DNA from: Nonomuraea jiangxiensis
Lineage (GTDB): Bacteria > Actinomycetota > Actinomycetes > Streptosporangiales > Streptosporangiaceae
Reading direction: 5' to 3'
Length of the DNA: 46,005 bases
Assembly (NCBI RefSeq): GCF_900099965.1
Contig: NZ_FNDJ01000052.1
Coordinates: 1 to 46,005 of the forward strand
Part shown: piece by piece, positions 32,961 to 41,970 of the stretch
Position numbering within the stretch: position 1 is the stretch's first letter
Layout: the number at the start of each line of letters is the position of its first letter
The notes under the pieces: model-generated
Told to the model about the DNA's origin: nothing
Databases searched by the model: none
Seen by the model: only the letters and a program-made list of their open reading frames with translations
Program-made: the position numbers and the translations under genes

Positions 32961-32989
32961 TTGACACCTCGTGAGGCCCGCCCGAATAT
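32961..32989 (+). promoter_or_regulatory. Promoter of the Rieske oxygenase gene
   Basis: A consensus -35 TTGACA (32961-32966) is followed after 17 bp by GAATAT (32984-32989), or after 18 bp by AATATT. It is one of the few sigma-70-like promoters in the window with a full -35 match. It lies about 50 bp upstream of the start codon. Confidence 0.6.
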
Positions 32990-33009
32990 TCGCATATAGA
33001 GCAACTCGG

Positions 33010-33022
33010 TGCGTAATACGCA
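33010..33022 (+). promoter_or_regulatory. Operator-like dyad TGCGT-AAT-ACGCA
   Basis: A perfect 5-bp-arm palindrome sits between the promoter and the ribosome-binding site (AAGGGG, 33025-33030) of the Rieske gene, where repressor binding would block transcription. No adjacent regulator gene is present. Confidence 0.45.
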
Positions 33023-33036
33023 ACAAGGGGTGCGGG

Positions 33037-34149
33037 TTGACCACCACGTCCAGCTTGATCTCCACGCTGCCCGGCCGTTCGTACACCGACCCGGAGGTGT
33101 TCGCCGACGAGCAGACCAGGATCTTCGAAAACCTCTGGTTCTGCGCGGTCCGGGCCGCGGACCTGGCCGCGCCGGGCGCGTTCAGGACGGTCCAGGTCGG
33201 CAGGGAGAGCGTGATCGTCGTACGCGGCCGCGACGACCGGCTGCGCGCCTTCCTCAACGTGTGCCGGCATCGCGGCGCCCGGCTGTGCCTGGAGGACAGC
33301 GGCGAGGTGAGGCGCACGATCAGGTGCACCTATCACGCCTGGTCCTACGACCTCGACGGCCGCCTCGCCGCCGCGCCCAACCTGGCCCGGATGCCCGACA
33401 TCGACCGGGTGGAATACGGCCTGGTCCCCGTGCACCTGCGCGAATGGCTCGGCTACGCCTGGGTGTGCCTGGCCGAGCGGCCGCCCTCGTTCGAGGAGAC
33501 GGTGACGTACGCGGCCACCGAGCGGCTCGGCGACCCCGCCGCCATCGAGCACTACCACGTGGAAGGGCTCGCGCTCGGCCGCAGGATCGTCTACGACGTC
33601 GCGGCCAACTGGAAGCTCCTGGTCGAGAACTTCATGGAGTGCTACCACTGCGCCACGATCCACCCCGAGCTGACCGCCGTGCTGCCGGAGTTCGTCGGCG
33701 GCTACGCGGCCCAGTCCTACGTGGGCCACGGCGCCGCGTTCGCCGAGCGGGCGGAGGGGTTCACCGTGGACGGACGCGCGGGGTTCGGCAAGCTGCCCGG
33801 CGTGGCCCCGGAGCAGGACCGCCGCTATTACGCGATCACCGTCAAGCCGCAGGTCTTCGTCAACCTGGTGCCCGACCACGTGATCATGCACCGGATGTTC
33901 CCGCTGGCCGTGGACCGGACGGTGGTCGAGTGCGACTGGCTCTACCACCCCGACGTGGTCGCCTCGGGGGCGGACCTGTCGGCGTCGGTCGAGCTGTTCC
34001 ACCGGGTCAACGAGCAGGATTTCGCGGCATGCGAGCAGACCCAGCCGGGGATGTCGTCACGCGCCTACCGGGACGGCGGGGTGCTGGTGCCCAGCGAGCA
34101 CCACATCTCGGCCTTCCATCAGTGGGTGAACCAGCGCTTGCGCGGATAG
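33037..34149 (+). CDS. Rieske non-heme iron oxygenase, alpha subunit
   Basis: 370 residues from TTG at 33037, which follows AAGGGG at 6 nt; the frame upstream carries the promoter and dyad. Rieske [2Fe-2S] ligands C76-H78 and C97-H100 (CRHRG...CTYHAW) come first, then a catalytic domain with ENFMECYHCATIHPEL (Fe ligands H204 and H209, with a nearby Asp/Glu bridge). The catalytic motif resembles glycine betaine/stachydrine demethylase-type oxygenases more than ring dioxygenases with a beta subunit. Electrons need a ferredoxin reductase, which is not adjacent. It overlaps the convergent DUF1707 gene by 31 bp. Confidence 0.88.
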   Translation: MTTTSSLISTLPGRSYTDPEVFADEQTRIFENLWFCAVRAADLAAPGAFRTVQVGRESVIVVRGRDDRLRAFLNVCRHRGARLCLEDSGEVRRTIRCTYHAWSYDLDGRLAAAPNLARMPDIDRVEYGLVPVHLREWLGYAWVCLAERPPSFEETVTYAATERLGDPAAIEHYHVEGLALGRRIVYDVAANWKLLVENFMECYHCATIHPELTAVLPEFVGGYAAQSYVGHGAAFAERAEGFTVDGRAGFGKLPGVAPEQDRRYYAITVKPQVFVNLVPDHVIMHRMFPLAVDRTVVECDWLYHPDVVASGADLSASVELFHRVNEQDFAACEQTQPGMSSRAYRDGGVLVPSEHHISAFHQWVNQRLRG

Positions 34150-34670
34150 CGCACCGTGACGCCGCCGTATTTCGACCGGCCGCTGATCACCACGTGGACC
34201 GCGCCGGGGCGGGGCCTGCTCGGCACGCTTGAGGTCGCGTGGCCCCAGTCGCTCCTGAACCCGTCCACGTTCGCCACCCCGCCCTCGGGCAGGGTGATCC
34301 GGGCCGAGCCGTAGGTGAGGTTGAGCTCGATCTCGACGACCTGGTGGTCGATGACGGCTTCGGAGAGGTCGAGGTCGACGCTGCCGTGCTTGGAGGTCAC
34401 CCGCAGCCGGCGCGGGACCGCCCAGTCGCCGGAACGCTTGAGGTGGCCGTTCTTCGCCTCCAGCTCGACCACGTCGCTGACCGGGGGCTGCTCCTGGGGC
34501 AGATCACTGATCAGGCCCAGGAGGTCGCCATAGGTCTTCGCGCTCAGGGCCAGCTCAAGACGGTCTTCGAGCTCCAGTTGGTTGAGGCGGCCCTCGGCGA
34601 ACGCGTGCTGCAGGCGCCGCGCGGTGCGCTCCCGGTCCTCGTCGGAGACCCGCATCTGCAATTCCGACAT
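34119..34670 (-). CDS. DUF1707 (SHOCT-like) protein with LiaF-like C-terminal region
   Basis: 183 residues. MRVSDEDRERTARRLQHAFAEGRLNQLELEDRLELALSAKTYGDLLGLISDLP is the DUF1707 helical domain, which is widespread at the N-terminus of actinobacterial proteins. The rest (ELEAKNGHLKRSGDWAVPRRLRVTSKHGSVDLDLSEAVI...) is a repetitive beta structure like the DUF2154/LiaF C-terminal domain. No membrane helix is present. The TATGCT box six bases before the ATG suggests a leaderless mRNA. Its 3' end overlaps the convergent Rieske gene by 31 bp. Confidence 0.87.
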   Translation of the reverse strand: MSELQMRVSDEDRERTARRLQHAFAEGRLNQLELEDRLELALSAKTYGDLLGLISDLPQEQPPVSDVVELEAKNGHLKRSGDWAVPRRLRVTSKHGSVDLDLSEAVIDHQVVEIELNLTYGSARITLPEGGVANVDGFRSDWGHATSSVPSRPRPGAVHVVISGRSKYGGVTVRYPRKRWFTH

Positions 34671-34682
34671 GCCTTGAGCATA
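34671..34682 (-). promoter_or_regulatory. -10 element for a leaderless DUF1707 transcript
   Basis: On the minus strand TATGCT (34682-34677) is followed by six bases and then the ATG at 34670. The spacing places transcription start at the start codon, and no ribosome-binding site precedes it. Confidence 0.5.
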
Positions 34683-35860
34683 GGTTCGCGGCGCTCAGAA
34701 CGGGAGATGTCGGCCAGAAGGGGTGCGCAGATCGACGGGAGCCGGTCGTCGGATCGGCCGGGGGCGGGGGGTGACCTGGACTCTCTTCACGACACGTACG
34801 TACCCAATGGTTCGTCATGAAGTCGTTCCCGTTGGGTAGCGTTGGTGCTGATGCTGGCGGAACCCTTCCTACACCCGGCGCTCTTCTATCGGGGGGAGCG
34901 GGAATATCTGGCTGCCACCACGGCTTTCGTGCGGGCCGGGCTGGCCGCCGGAGAGCCCGTCGCGGTCGCCGTCCCGGCCGGCAATCTCGGCCTGATCGAG
35001 GCCGCGCTGGGCTCCGACGCCGAGGCCGTGCACCTGCTCGACATGAGCAGGGCCGGGCGCAACCCGGGGCGGATCATCCCCGCCGTGCTGCGTGACTTCG
35101 CCGACCGGCATCACGGCCGGCACGTGTGGATCATCGGCGAGCCGATCTGGCCGGGCCGGACGGCGACCGAATATCCCGCGTGCGCGCAGCACGAGGCTCT
35201 GATCAACCTGTCGTTCGCGGGGCGGCACATGACGATCCTGTGCCCGTACGACGCCGAGCGCCTGGATCCCGCGATCCTCCGCGAGGCCGCCCGCACTCAT
35301 CCCGTGCTGCGGGACGCCACGGGGGAGTGGCCCAGCGCCGACTACGCGCCGGACCTGGTGATCGACGGGCACAACCGGCCGTTCGACGAGCCCGCTGAGT
35401 TCGTCTCGCTGCGGTTCGACCACGGCAACCTGTCCGCCGTGCGGGGCCTGGCCGGGCGCCGGGCCGCCGAGCTGGGGTTCGGCAAGGACCGGCGCGACGA
35501 CGTCCGGCTGACCGTGGCCGAGCTCGGCGCCAACAGCCTCGACCACGGCGGCGGCGCGGGGCTGATCAGGGTGTGGGTCGCGGAGGGGCGGCTGGTGTGC
35601 GAGGTCAGCGACGCGGGCCACATCACCGACCCGCTGGCCGGGCGGAAGCCCGTCGATCCGCGTGCGGCGGGCTCGCGCGGGCTGCTCATCGTCAACCTGC
35701 TCAGCGACCTCGTCCGCGTCCACACCGGGGCCGGCGGCACCGCGGTCCGCGTCTACTTCGACATCCCGGACCGGCAGGACCTCCGGGGCCGGCAGGACCT
35801 CCCGGAGAGGCAGGACCATCCGGACCTTCCGCATGGACCGGACCTCCCGGACCGGCTGGA

Positions 35861-36835
<975 letters not shown>

Positions 36836-36841
36836 GACACC

Positions 36842-36872
36842 AGGTTCGCCCTTAGAGCGCGCTCTAAGTCAA
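36842..36872 (-). promoter_or_regulatory. MerR-type promoter with palindrome CTTAGAGCGCGCTCTAAG
   Basis: On the minus strand a -35 TTGACT (36872-36867) and a -10-like GAACCT (36847-36842) are separated by 19 bp, and the perfect 18-bp palindrome (36868-36851) fills the spacer. Long spacers with a central dyad are the hallmark of MerR-family activators. The regulator itself is not in the window. Confidence 0.65.
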
Positions 36873-37051
36873 ACCGGGGTGCGGACCCCTGTACCCACCC
36901 TGAGGAGGCGGACCCTACCAAGGGTCGTGTTCGCACAGGTCACCAGGTGCTCTCAGGGGAGACACCGACCAAGGTATTAAGGGATCCTTCAGGGCCGGTT
37001 GGGGTCCATCTCCGATACTGCGCGTGGCCGCTTTCCAGGACTTTTGTAGGC

Positions 37052-37675
37052 ATGAAGGGATTGCTTGTCAGCGGGTTCGCGGCCATCGGCACCGGAACGG
37101 GCGCCATGCTCACTTTGCACGCCGAGGCGGGGCTCGACCCCATGCACAGTGTCATCAGTGAGTACGCCTTCCACACCGGCGGCTGGCTGCTGCCCGCCTC
37201 GCTGACGTTGTTCGCGATCGGCGCCACGCTGATCGCCGAGGCGCTGCGCCGGGCCGGGATGAGCCGCTGGGTCTTCGCGCTGCTGTTGACGTGGGCGGCG
37301 AGCATGTTCCTGATCGGCGCCTTCCCGACCGACCGGCCCGGGGTGCCGCTGTCGTTGTCGGGCGGCATCCACCGTTACGCCGCCTTCGTGGCCTTCCTGG
37401 TGATGCCCGTGGTGGGACTGCTGCTCGCCAGGGCCCGCATCCGCCACGCCAAGGCGGTGCGCGTCCTCAGCGGGATCGCGCTCGGGGCGCTGCTGCTGGT
37501 GGTGATCCCGTACGTGGTGCGGATGTTCGGGGTGCCGCTGACCAACGACGACATCCCGGCCGGGCTGACCCAGCGGGTCGTGGTGGTCACGGAACTGGGA
37601 GTGCTGGCGCTGGCCGCGCTGTCGATGCTGCGGCCCGGGGTGCGGCACGCCGCGGTCGGGGCCGCCCTGGCGTAA
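37052..37675 (+). CDS. DUF998 family membrane protein
   Basis: 207 residues from ATG at 37052; the frame is open earlier but without similarity. Six hydrophobic segments. SEYAFHTGGWLLPASLTLFAIGATLIAEAL and FLIGAFPTDRPGVPLSLSGGIHRYAAFVAFLVMPVVGLLLA are the DUF998 signature blocks, with conserved PTD and GxIH motifs. Function is unknown. A strong terminator follows 20 bp after the stop, so it is probably a single-gene unit. Confidence 0.87.
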   Translation: MKGLLVSGFAAIGTGTGAMLTLHAEAGLDPMHSVISEYAFHTGGWLLPASLTLFAIGATLIAEALRRAGMSRWVFALLLTWAASMFLIGAFPTDRPGVPLSLSGGIHRYAAFVAFLVMPVVGLLLARARIRHAKAVRVLSGIALGALLLVVIPYVVRMFGVPLTNDDIPAGLTQRVVVVTELGVLALAALSMLRPGVRHAAVGAALA

Positions 37676-37695
37676 CCGGCCGGCGTCGTCTTGCA

Positions 37696-37729
37696 GGCTC
37701 CCGGGTGCTCGGCGTCCCGGGGGCCTTTT
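37696..37729 (+). terminator. Rho-independent terminator after the DUF998 gene
   Basis: GGCTCCCGGG (37696-37705) pairs with CCCGGGGGCC (37716-37725), one G-U wobble included, giving a 10-bp stem with a 10-nt loop followed by TTTT (37726-37729). It is the clearest classical terminator in the window. Confidence 0.85.
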
Positions 37730-37753
37730 CGCTGCCCAGATGCGTGAAACGCG

Positions 37754-37782
37754 TTGATCGGGAAAGGGGATGTGCCTACTTT
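37754..37782 (+). promoter_or_regulatory. Promoter of the universal stress protein gene
   Basis: TTGATC (37754-37759), a 17-bp spacer, and TACTTT (37777-37782) form a sigma-70-like promoter. The start codon follows at 37800 after a GGGAGGA ribosome-binding site. Confidence 0.6.
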
Positions 37783-37799
37783 GACGCGGGAGGACTGAA

Positions 37800-38258
37800 A
37801 TGACGATTCTGGTGGCGTATGACGGTTCCGACGATGCCAAGGCGGCCATCGCCGTCGCGGGCCGGATCATGCCCGGGCAGCGCGCGGTCGTGCTGACGGT
37901 GTGGGAGCGGGTGGCGATGGCCGCCTCCCGGGCCTCGGCGGGGCTCATGTTGACGCTCGACCAGTCCGGTCTTGAGGACGAGGCGATCGGGGAGGCGATG
38001 CGGCAGCTAGCCGAGCAGGGCGCGGAGCTGGCCCGGCAGGCGGGGCTGGAGGCGAGCGCGCGCTGCGACACGGACTCGCTGTCCGTCTGGTCGACGATCG
38101 TGGACGTCGCCGACGAGATCGACGCCGACCTCATCGTGACCGGCACGCGCGGGCTCGGCGGGATGCGCTCGCTGCTGCTGGGCGGCACGTCGGACCGGGT
38201 GCTGCACCACACCAGACGGCCGGTGCTGGTGGTGCCCGCCCCGGAGAAGGCCGACTGA
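37800..38258 (+). CDS. UspA-family universal stress protein
   Basis: 152 residues from ATG at 37800, preceded by GGGAGGA. One Usp domain: MTILVAYDGSDDAKAAIAVA at the N-terminus (Asp and Ser contact ATP) and DLIVTGTRGLGGMRSLLLGGTSDRVLHHTRRPVLVVP at the C-terminus with the G-2x-G-9x-G-(S/T) ATP-binding motif. It is therefore an ATP-binding type, usually dimeric and cytosolic, linked to stress and dormancy. The gene has its own promoter and the 3' flank leads into the leader of the methionyl-tRNA synthetase gene. Confidence 0.92.
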   Translation: MTILVAYDGSDDAKAAIAVAGRIMPGQRAVVLTVWERVAMAASRASAGLMLTLDQSGLEDEAIGEAMRQLAEQGAELARQAGLEASARCDTDSLSVWSTIVDVADEIDADLIVTGTRGLGGMRSLLLGGTSDRVLHHTRRPVLVVPAPEKAD

Positions 38259-38301
38259 CGGGGCCTTATCGGCTGGCGGGGTCCGCCTACAGCGGGCTAG
38301 C

Positions 38302-38343
38302 ATGGCGGGCATGACGACCTGCCTGGTGATGATGGCCCCCTAG
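38302..38343 (+). CDS. Leader peptide ORF upstream of methionyl-tRNA synthetase
   Basis: ATG at 38302 (or, in frame, 38311) opens a 13- or 10-codon ORF ending in TAG at 38341. From 38311 the peptide is MTTCLVMMAP, with three Met codons, two of them adjacent. A TAGCAT (38298-38303) lies seven bases before the second ATG, so the mRNA would begin at that ATG without a leader. The ORF ends 78 bp before the synthetase start and is followed by two hairpin-forming stretches. Ribosome stalling at Met codons when charged tRNA-Met is scarce is a natural control model; nothing in the sequence proves translation. Confidence 0.5.
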   Translation: MAGMTTCLVMMAP

Positions 38344-38390
38344 GGGCTTTCACCGGCGACGTCTTGTCGAGGCCCTGCGAGCGGGGCCTC
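38334..38390 (+). promoter_or_regulatory. Candidate attenuator: terminator hairpin with competing pairing
   Basis: GAGGCCC (38369-38375) and GGGCCTC (38384-38390) form a perfect 7-bp stem with an 8-nt loop. GGCCCC (38334-38339), inside the last codons of the leader ORF, can instead pair with GGGGCC (38383-38388) of the downstream arm and would disrupt that stem. A CCCCTAGGGG dyad also surrounds the leader stop codon. There is no U-tract, so termination is unproven. No T-box sequence was found. Confidence 0.4.
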
Positions 38391-38421
38391 TCGTCGTGTC
38401 CGGGGCCCTTGGAGGCATCCG

Positions 38422-39855
38422 ATGTACATCACGACGACCATCCCCTACGTCAACGCCCGGCCGCATCTCGGGCACGCCCTGGAGCTCGTCCAGGGCGACG
38501 TGCTGGCCCGGCACCACCGGCGGCGGGGCGAGCCCGTACGGTTCCAGACCGGCACCGACGACAACTCGCTGAAGAACGTACTGGCCGCCGAGGCGCAGGG
38601 CGTGCCGGTGCGCGAGCTGGTGGACAGGAACGCGGCCGCGTTCGAGGGGCTCCGGCGGCCGCTGGACCTGTCCTTCGACTCGTTCATCAGGACGAGCAGC
38701 CATCCGGGGCACCGCGCCGGGGTCGAGCGCATCTGGGCGGCCACCCGCCACGATCTCTACCAGCGCCACTACACCGGGCTCTACTGCGTGGGCTGCGAGC
38801 AGTTCTACCCGGCGGACCCCTGCCCCGACGGGCACGAGGCGCCGCTGCAGCGGGTGTCGGAGGAGAACTGGTTCTTCCGGCTGTCCCGCTACCAGGACGC
38901 GCTGCTGGAGCTGATCGACGGTGGGCGGCTCAGGATCGAGCCGGCCGGGCGGCGGAACGAGGTGCTGGCGTTCGTCCGGGCGGGGCTGGCCGACATCAGC
39001 GTCTCGCGCTCGGCCGTACGCGCCCGGGGGTGGGGGATCCCGGTGCCCGGCGACCCCGACCAGGTGGTGTACGTGTGGTGGGACGCCCTGGCCAACTACG
39101 TGACCGCGCTCCAGGACGGCGACTACGGGCGCTGGTGGGTGTCGGAGGGCCGCAAGACCCACCTGATGGGCAAGGGGGTGATCCGGTTCCACGCGGTCTA
39201 CTGGCCGGCGATGCTGCTGTCGGCCGGGCTGCCGCTGCCCACCGAGATCTTCGTGCACGACTACCTCACGGTGGACGGCCGCAAGATCAGCAAGTCGTCG
39301 GGCACCGCCGCCGACCCGCTCGCGCTGGTGGAGGCGTACGGGGTGGACGCCGTGCGGTGGTGGCTGCTGCGCGAGGTGCCGCGCGTCGGCGACGCCGACT
39401 TCACCGAGGAACGGCTGGCAGGCCGGGCCGACGAGGACCTGGCCAACGGCCTGGGGAACCTGGTCAACCGGGTGGTCACCATGGTGCACCGGTTCCTGGG
39501 CGGCCGGGTGCCCGAGGTCCCCGCGCGACCGCTGGCCGAGGTGTCCGAGGCGGTGCACGAGGCGCTGGAGGAGTTCGACTTCCGGCGGGCGGCGGCGGCC
39601 GTGTGGACGATCGTCGAGGAGGCCAACAAGTACGTCGAGAAGGCCCAGCCGTGGCGGCAGTCCCGGGCGGAGCAGGAGGTGTCGCTGGCCACGCTCGTGC
39701 ACGCGTGCCGGGAGCTGGCCGTACAGCTTGAGCCCTTCCTGCCGACGGCGGCGGCGCGGGTGGCCGCGGCGGTGCGCGGGGACCGGCTGCCGCCGCCGGA
39801 GCCGCTGTTCCGGCGGCTCGCGGCGAAGGTTGACGGAGATCGCATAGGAGCCTAG
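38422..39855 (+). CDS. metG: Methionyl-tRNA synthetase, short form
   Basis: 477 residues from ATG at 38422 with TTGGAGG upstream. Class I signatures are HLGH at 15-18 (HIGH motif) and KISKS at 288-292 (KMSKS motif). The connective region holds only part of the usual zinc knuckle (YCVGCEQFY...CPDGHE). MGKGVIRFHAVYWPAMLLSAGLPLP and the C-terminal anticodon-binding helices (NKYVEKAQPW) are typical. The C-terminal EMAPII-like tRNA-binding domain is absent and the protein is shorter than housekeeping actinobacterial enzymes, so it may be a second, inducible synthetase. It charges tRNA-Met in the cytosol. A putative leader ORF and hairpins precede it. Confidence 0.9.
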   Translation: MYITTTIPYVNARPHLGHALELVQGDVLARHHRRRGEPVRFQTGTDDNSLKNVLAAEAQGVPVRELVDRNAAAFEGLRRPLDLSFDSFIRTSSHPGHRAGVERIWAATRHDLYQRHYTGLYCVGCEQFYPADPCPDGHEAPLQRVSEENWFFRLSRYQDALLELIDGGRLRIEPAGRRNEVLAFVRAGLADISVSRSAVRARGWGIPVPGDPDQVVYVWWDALANYVTALQDGDYGRWWVSEGRKTHLMGKGVIRFHAVYWPAMLLSAGLPLPTEIFVHDYLTVDGRKISKSSGTAADPLALVEAYGVDAVRWWLLREVPRVGDADFTEERLAGRADEDLANGLGNLVNRVVTMVHRFLGGRVPEVPARPLAEVSEAVHEALEEFDFRRAAAAVWTIVEEANKYVEKAQPWRQSRAEQEVSLATLVHACRELAVQLEPFLPTAAARVAAAVRGDRLPPPEPLFRRLAAKVDGDRIGA

Positions 39856-39867
39856 GTTGGCGGCGCG

Positions 39868-39881
39868 ACCAACCAGTCGGT
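39868..39881 (+). promoter_or_regulatory. TetR-type operator candidate upstream of the phosphotriesterase gene
   Basis: ACCAACCAGTCGGT keeps the ACC-n-AC-nn-GT-n-GGT dyad often bound by TetR-family proteins, with mismatches only at the fourth pair and the centre. It lies in the 38-bp gap between metG and the hydrolase. A further pair GGTTGG/CCAACC overlaps its left side. No TetR gene is adjacent. Confidence 0.35.
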
Positions 39882-39893
39882 ATGGAGGTGCTC

Positions 39894-40871
39894 GTGCCCA
39901 CCGTCAACACGATTCGCGGCCCCCTTGACGTGGACGAACTCGGTCAGACCCTGATGCATGAGCACATCTTCATCGTGTCCACCGAGCATCTGGACAACTA
40001 CGGCAAGGGCGCCTGGTGGGACGAGGAGTTCCGGGTGGCGGACGCGGTCACCAAGCTCAACGCGGTGGCCGCGAAGGGGGTGCGCACGCTCGTCGACCCG
40101 ACGGTGTGGGGGCTGGGCCGCTACATCCCGCGCGTCCAGCGGGTCGCCGAGCAGGTGCCCGGGCTCAACATCGTCGTCGCCACCGGCATCTACTCCTTCG
40201 AGGAGCTCCCGCACCAGTACGAGTACCGCGGCCCCGGCCTGATCATCGACGGCCCCGACCCGATGATCGACGACTTCGTCCGCGACCTCACCGACGGCAT
40301 CGCCGACACCGGGGTCAGGGCCGCCTTCCTCAAGTGCGTGGTGGAGGCGAAGGGCCTGACCCCCGGGGTCGAGCGCATCTGCCGAGCCGTCGCGCGGGCG
40401 CATGTGCGTACCGGCGCGCCGATCACCGTGCACACCAACGCCTTCGCCCAGAGCGGCCTGCTCGCCCTCGACCTGTTCGGGAAGGAGGGGGTCGATCTGA
40501 CGAAGGTGGTCGTCGGGCACGCGGGCGACAGCAACGACCTGGACTACCTCATGCGGATGGCGGACACGGGCGCGATCCTGGGGATGGACCGATTCGGCCT
40601 GGATGTCTACAACTCCACCGCCCAGCGGGTGGCCACGATCGCCGCGCTCTGCCAGCGGGGATACGCCGACCGCATGGTCCTCAGCCACGATACGGCCTGC
40701 TTCATGGACTACTTTGGGGGCACCTGGGACGAGGCCCGCCCCACGCTCGCGCCGAACTGGCGCTACGATCACATTCACGACGACGTCTTGGCCGCGCTGC
40801 TGCACTCGGGTGTGACCGATGACCAGATTGAGCAGATGCTGGTGTTCAACCCGAAACGCTACTTCTCGTAA
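39894..40871 (+). CDS. Phosphotriesterase-family metal-dependent hydrolase
   Basis: 325 residues from GTG at 39894, chosen because GGAGGTG (39884-39890) is a good ribosome-binding site for it; an ATG at 39882 precedes it. Metal ligands are HEH at 22-24, the Lys in FLKCVVE (carbamylated bridging Lys), His in ITVHTNA and in VVVGHAGDS, and Asp in LSHDTA. The family (PTE/PHP-like, amidohydrolase superfamily) includes lactonases and phosphotriesterases; a lactonase role is the more common natural one. Substrate is not readable. It follows metG closely and could be read from the same mRNA. Confidence 0.9.
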   Translation: MPTVNTIRGPLDVDELGQTLMHEHIFIVSTEHLDNYGKGAWWDEEFRVADAVTKLNAVAAKGVRTLVDPTVWGLGRYIPRVQRVAEQVPGLNIVVATGIYSFEELPHQYEYRGPGLIIDGPDPMIDDFVRDLTDGIADTGVRAAFLKCVVEAKGLTPGVERICRAVARAHVRTGAPITVHTNAFAQSGLLALDLFGKEGVDLTKVVVGHAGDSNDLDYLMRMADTGAILGMDRFGLDVYNSTAQRVATIAALCQRGYADRMVLSHDTACFMDYFGGTWDEARPTLAPNWRYDHIHDDVLAALLHSGVTDDQIEQMLVFNPKRYFS

Positions 40872-40915
40872 AGTAGGTCAGATCGGGAGAGCAAAGCACA
40901 GGTAGGTGGAGCTGG

Positions 40916-41302
40916 GTGACTTCGGACCAGGCCTTGTCGATCAGCCTCGGGCTCCAGGGACCCTGCGTCATCGCGCGGCTGACGGGGGATTTCGACTTCG
41001 GGTCCGCGGCCGAGGTCCGCGACCGCGTCACCAAGGCGCTCGACCTCACCCAGCCCCCGCTGCTGGTCATCGACATGCAGGCGGTCAGCGTCTGTGACTC
41101 CTCCGGGCTTTCCGTGCTGGTCTACCTGCACAAGGCCGTCACCGCCTCCGGCGGCAAGCTGCTGCTGTCCGGGCTGAACGGCCGGTGCAAGCACCTTTTC
41201 GCGATCACCGCGCTGGACAAGTTCTTCGACATCCGCAGCACGGCCGAGCTGGCCATCGCTGAACTCAACGAACCCGGGAATTCGCCGCCGTACACCGGGT
41301 AG
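40916..41302 (+). CDS. STAS-domain anti-sigma factor antagonist
   Basis: 128 residues from GTG at 40916 with GGTGGAG upstream. CVIARLTGDFDFGSAAEVRDRV and LLVIDMQAVSVCDSSGLSVLVYLHKAV form the STAS fold; the Ser in DSSG is the phosphorylation site used by RsbW-type kinases. GGKLLLSGLNGRCKHLFAITALDKFFDI completes the domain. It is the usual partner type for MEDS/HATPase anti-sigma proteins such as the one at 34851-35891, but the pair is split by other genes, so partnership is only a possibility. Confidence 0.9.
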   Translation: MTSDQALSISLGLQGPCVIARLTGDFDFGSAAEVRDRVTKALDLTQPPLLVIDMQAVSVCDSSGLSVLVYLHKAVTASGGKLLLSGLNGRCKHLFAITALDKFFDIRSTAELAIAELNEPGNSPPYTG

Positions 41303-41498
41303 AGCCCGCTGCCGGAGGTCCGCTCCTGCCCCGGGGCTTCGCAGGAGATAGCCGCATAAGGGCGATATAAGCGGATAACCGTTTCGTATCGGTAGTGTCC
41401 GGCGAAAGTCGGGCCGGCGAATTTCTTGAAAGAGTTCGATCAGGTACTGGCCGCTGCCAACAGGGGGAAGCGGCCGTTTCATCACTTGGGGGCACCAC

Positions 41499-41927
41499 AT
41501 GCTCAGAAGTCTTGCCGGCATGGCCTTAGTCGCCGCTGCCGCGACCACCCTCCTGGCGGCACCCGCCAACGCGTCCGCGACCAGCACGGCCACCGTCGAG
41601 TCGACCGCCGCCAGACCTCAGCTCATCCGGACCAAGCTGTCGTTCGGCCGGTGCAAGGACACCTGCCAGATCAAGGTCCGCATCACGAACATCTCCCGCA
41701 AGACCCTCTTCAGTGTGAAGCTCAACGCCAGGCTCACGATCAACGGCCGCAATGTCGGGACCTGTTACGACAGCGTGGGCACCATCCGTGCCCGTAAGGT
41801 CCGCAACGCGTCCTGCACGATCCGCACCGCCACGCTGGACCGTTACTGGAACACCTGGCTGGACGGCGACCTCAGGTCCTTCAACAAGTACGCCCGCACC
41901 TCGGTGTCCTACCGGTATTACCGCTGA
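41499..41927 (+). CDS. Small secreted cysteine-containing protein
   Basis: 142 residues from ATG at 41499 after a GGGGG ribosome-binding site. A signal peptide (MLRSLAGMALVAAAATTLLAAPANASA) ends in an Ala-x-Ala site. The mature protein is basic, with four cysteines (RCKDTC, GTCYDS, ASCTIRT) and a Tyr-rich end (VSYRYYR). KVRITNISRKTLFSVKLNARLTINGRNVG looks like a beta-sandwich. No family was recognised. It may be an extracellular structural or antimicrobial-like protein, but nothing shows this directly. Confidence 0.75.
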   Translation: MLRSLAGMALVAAAATTLLAAPANASATSTATVESTAARPQLIRTKLSFGRCKDTCQIKVRITNISRKTLFSVKLNARLTINGRNVGTCYDSVGTIRARKVRNASCTIRTATLDRYWNTWLDGDLRSFNKYARTSVSYRYYR

Positions 41928-41933
41928 GTGACC

Positions 41934-41969
41934 GCCAGGGGCCGGTCGACCCCCGGCCGGTCCCCTGGC
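41934..41969. terminator. Hairpin between convergent genes
   Basis: GCCAGGGG plus CCGG (41934-41945) pairs with CCGG plus CCCCTGGC (41957-41969), one T bulged, giving a 12-bp stem. It separates the secreted protein gene from the convergent 38-residue ORF and could end both transcripts. No U-tract. Confidence 0.6.
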
Positions 41970-41970
41970 C

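Noticed and set aside
38259..38421. T-box or SAM riboswitch before the methionyl-tRNA synthetase gene
   Set aside because: The conserved T-box sequence and the S-box core are absent, and the region is too short for a full T-box.
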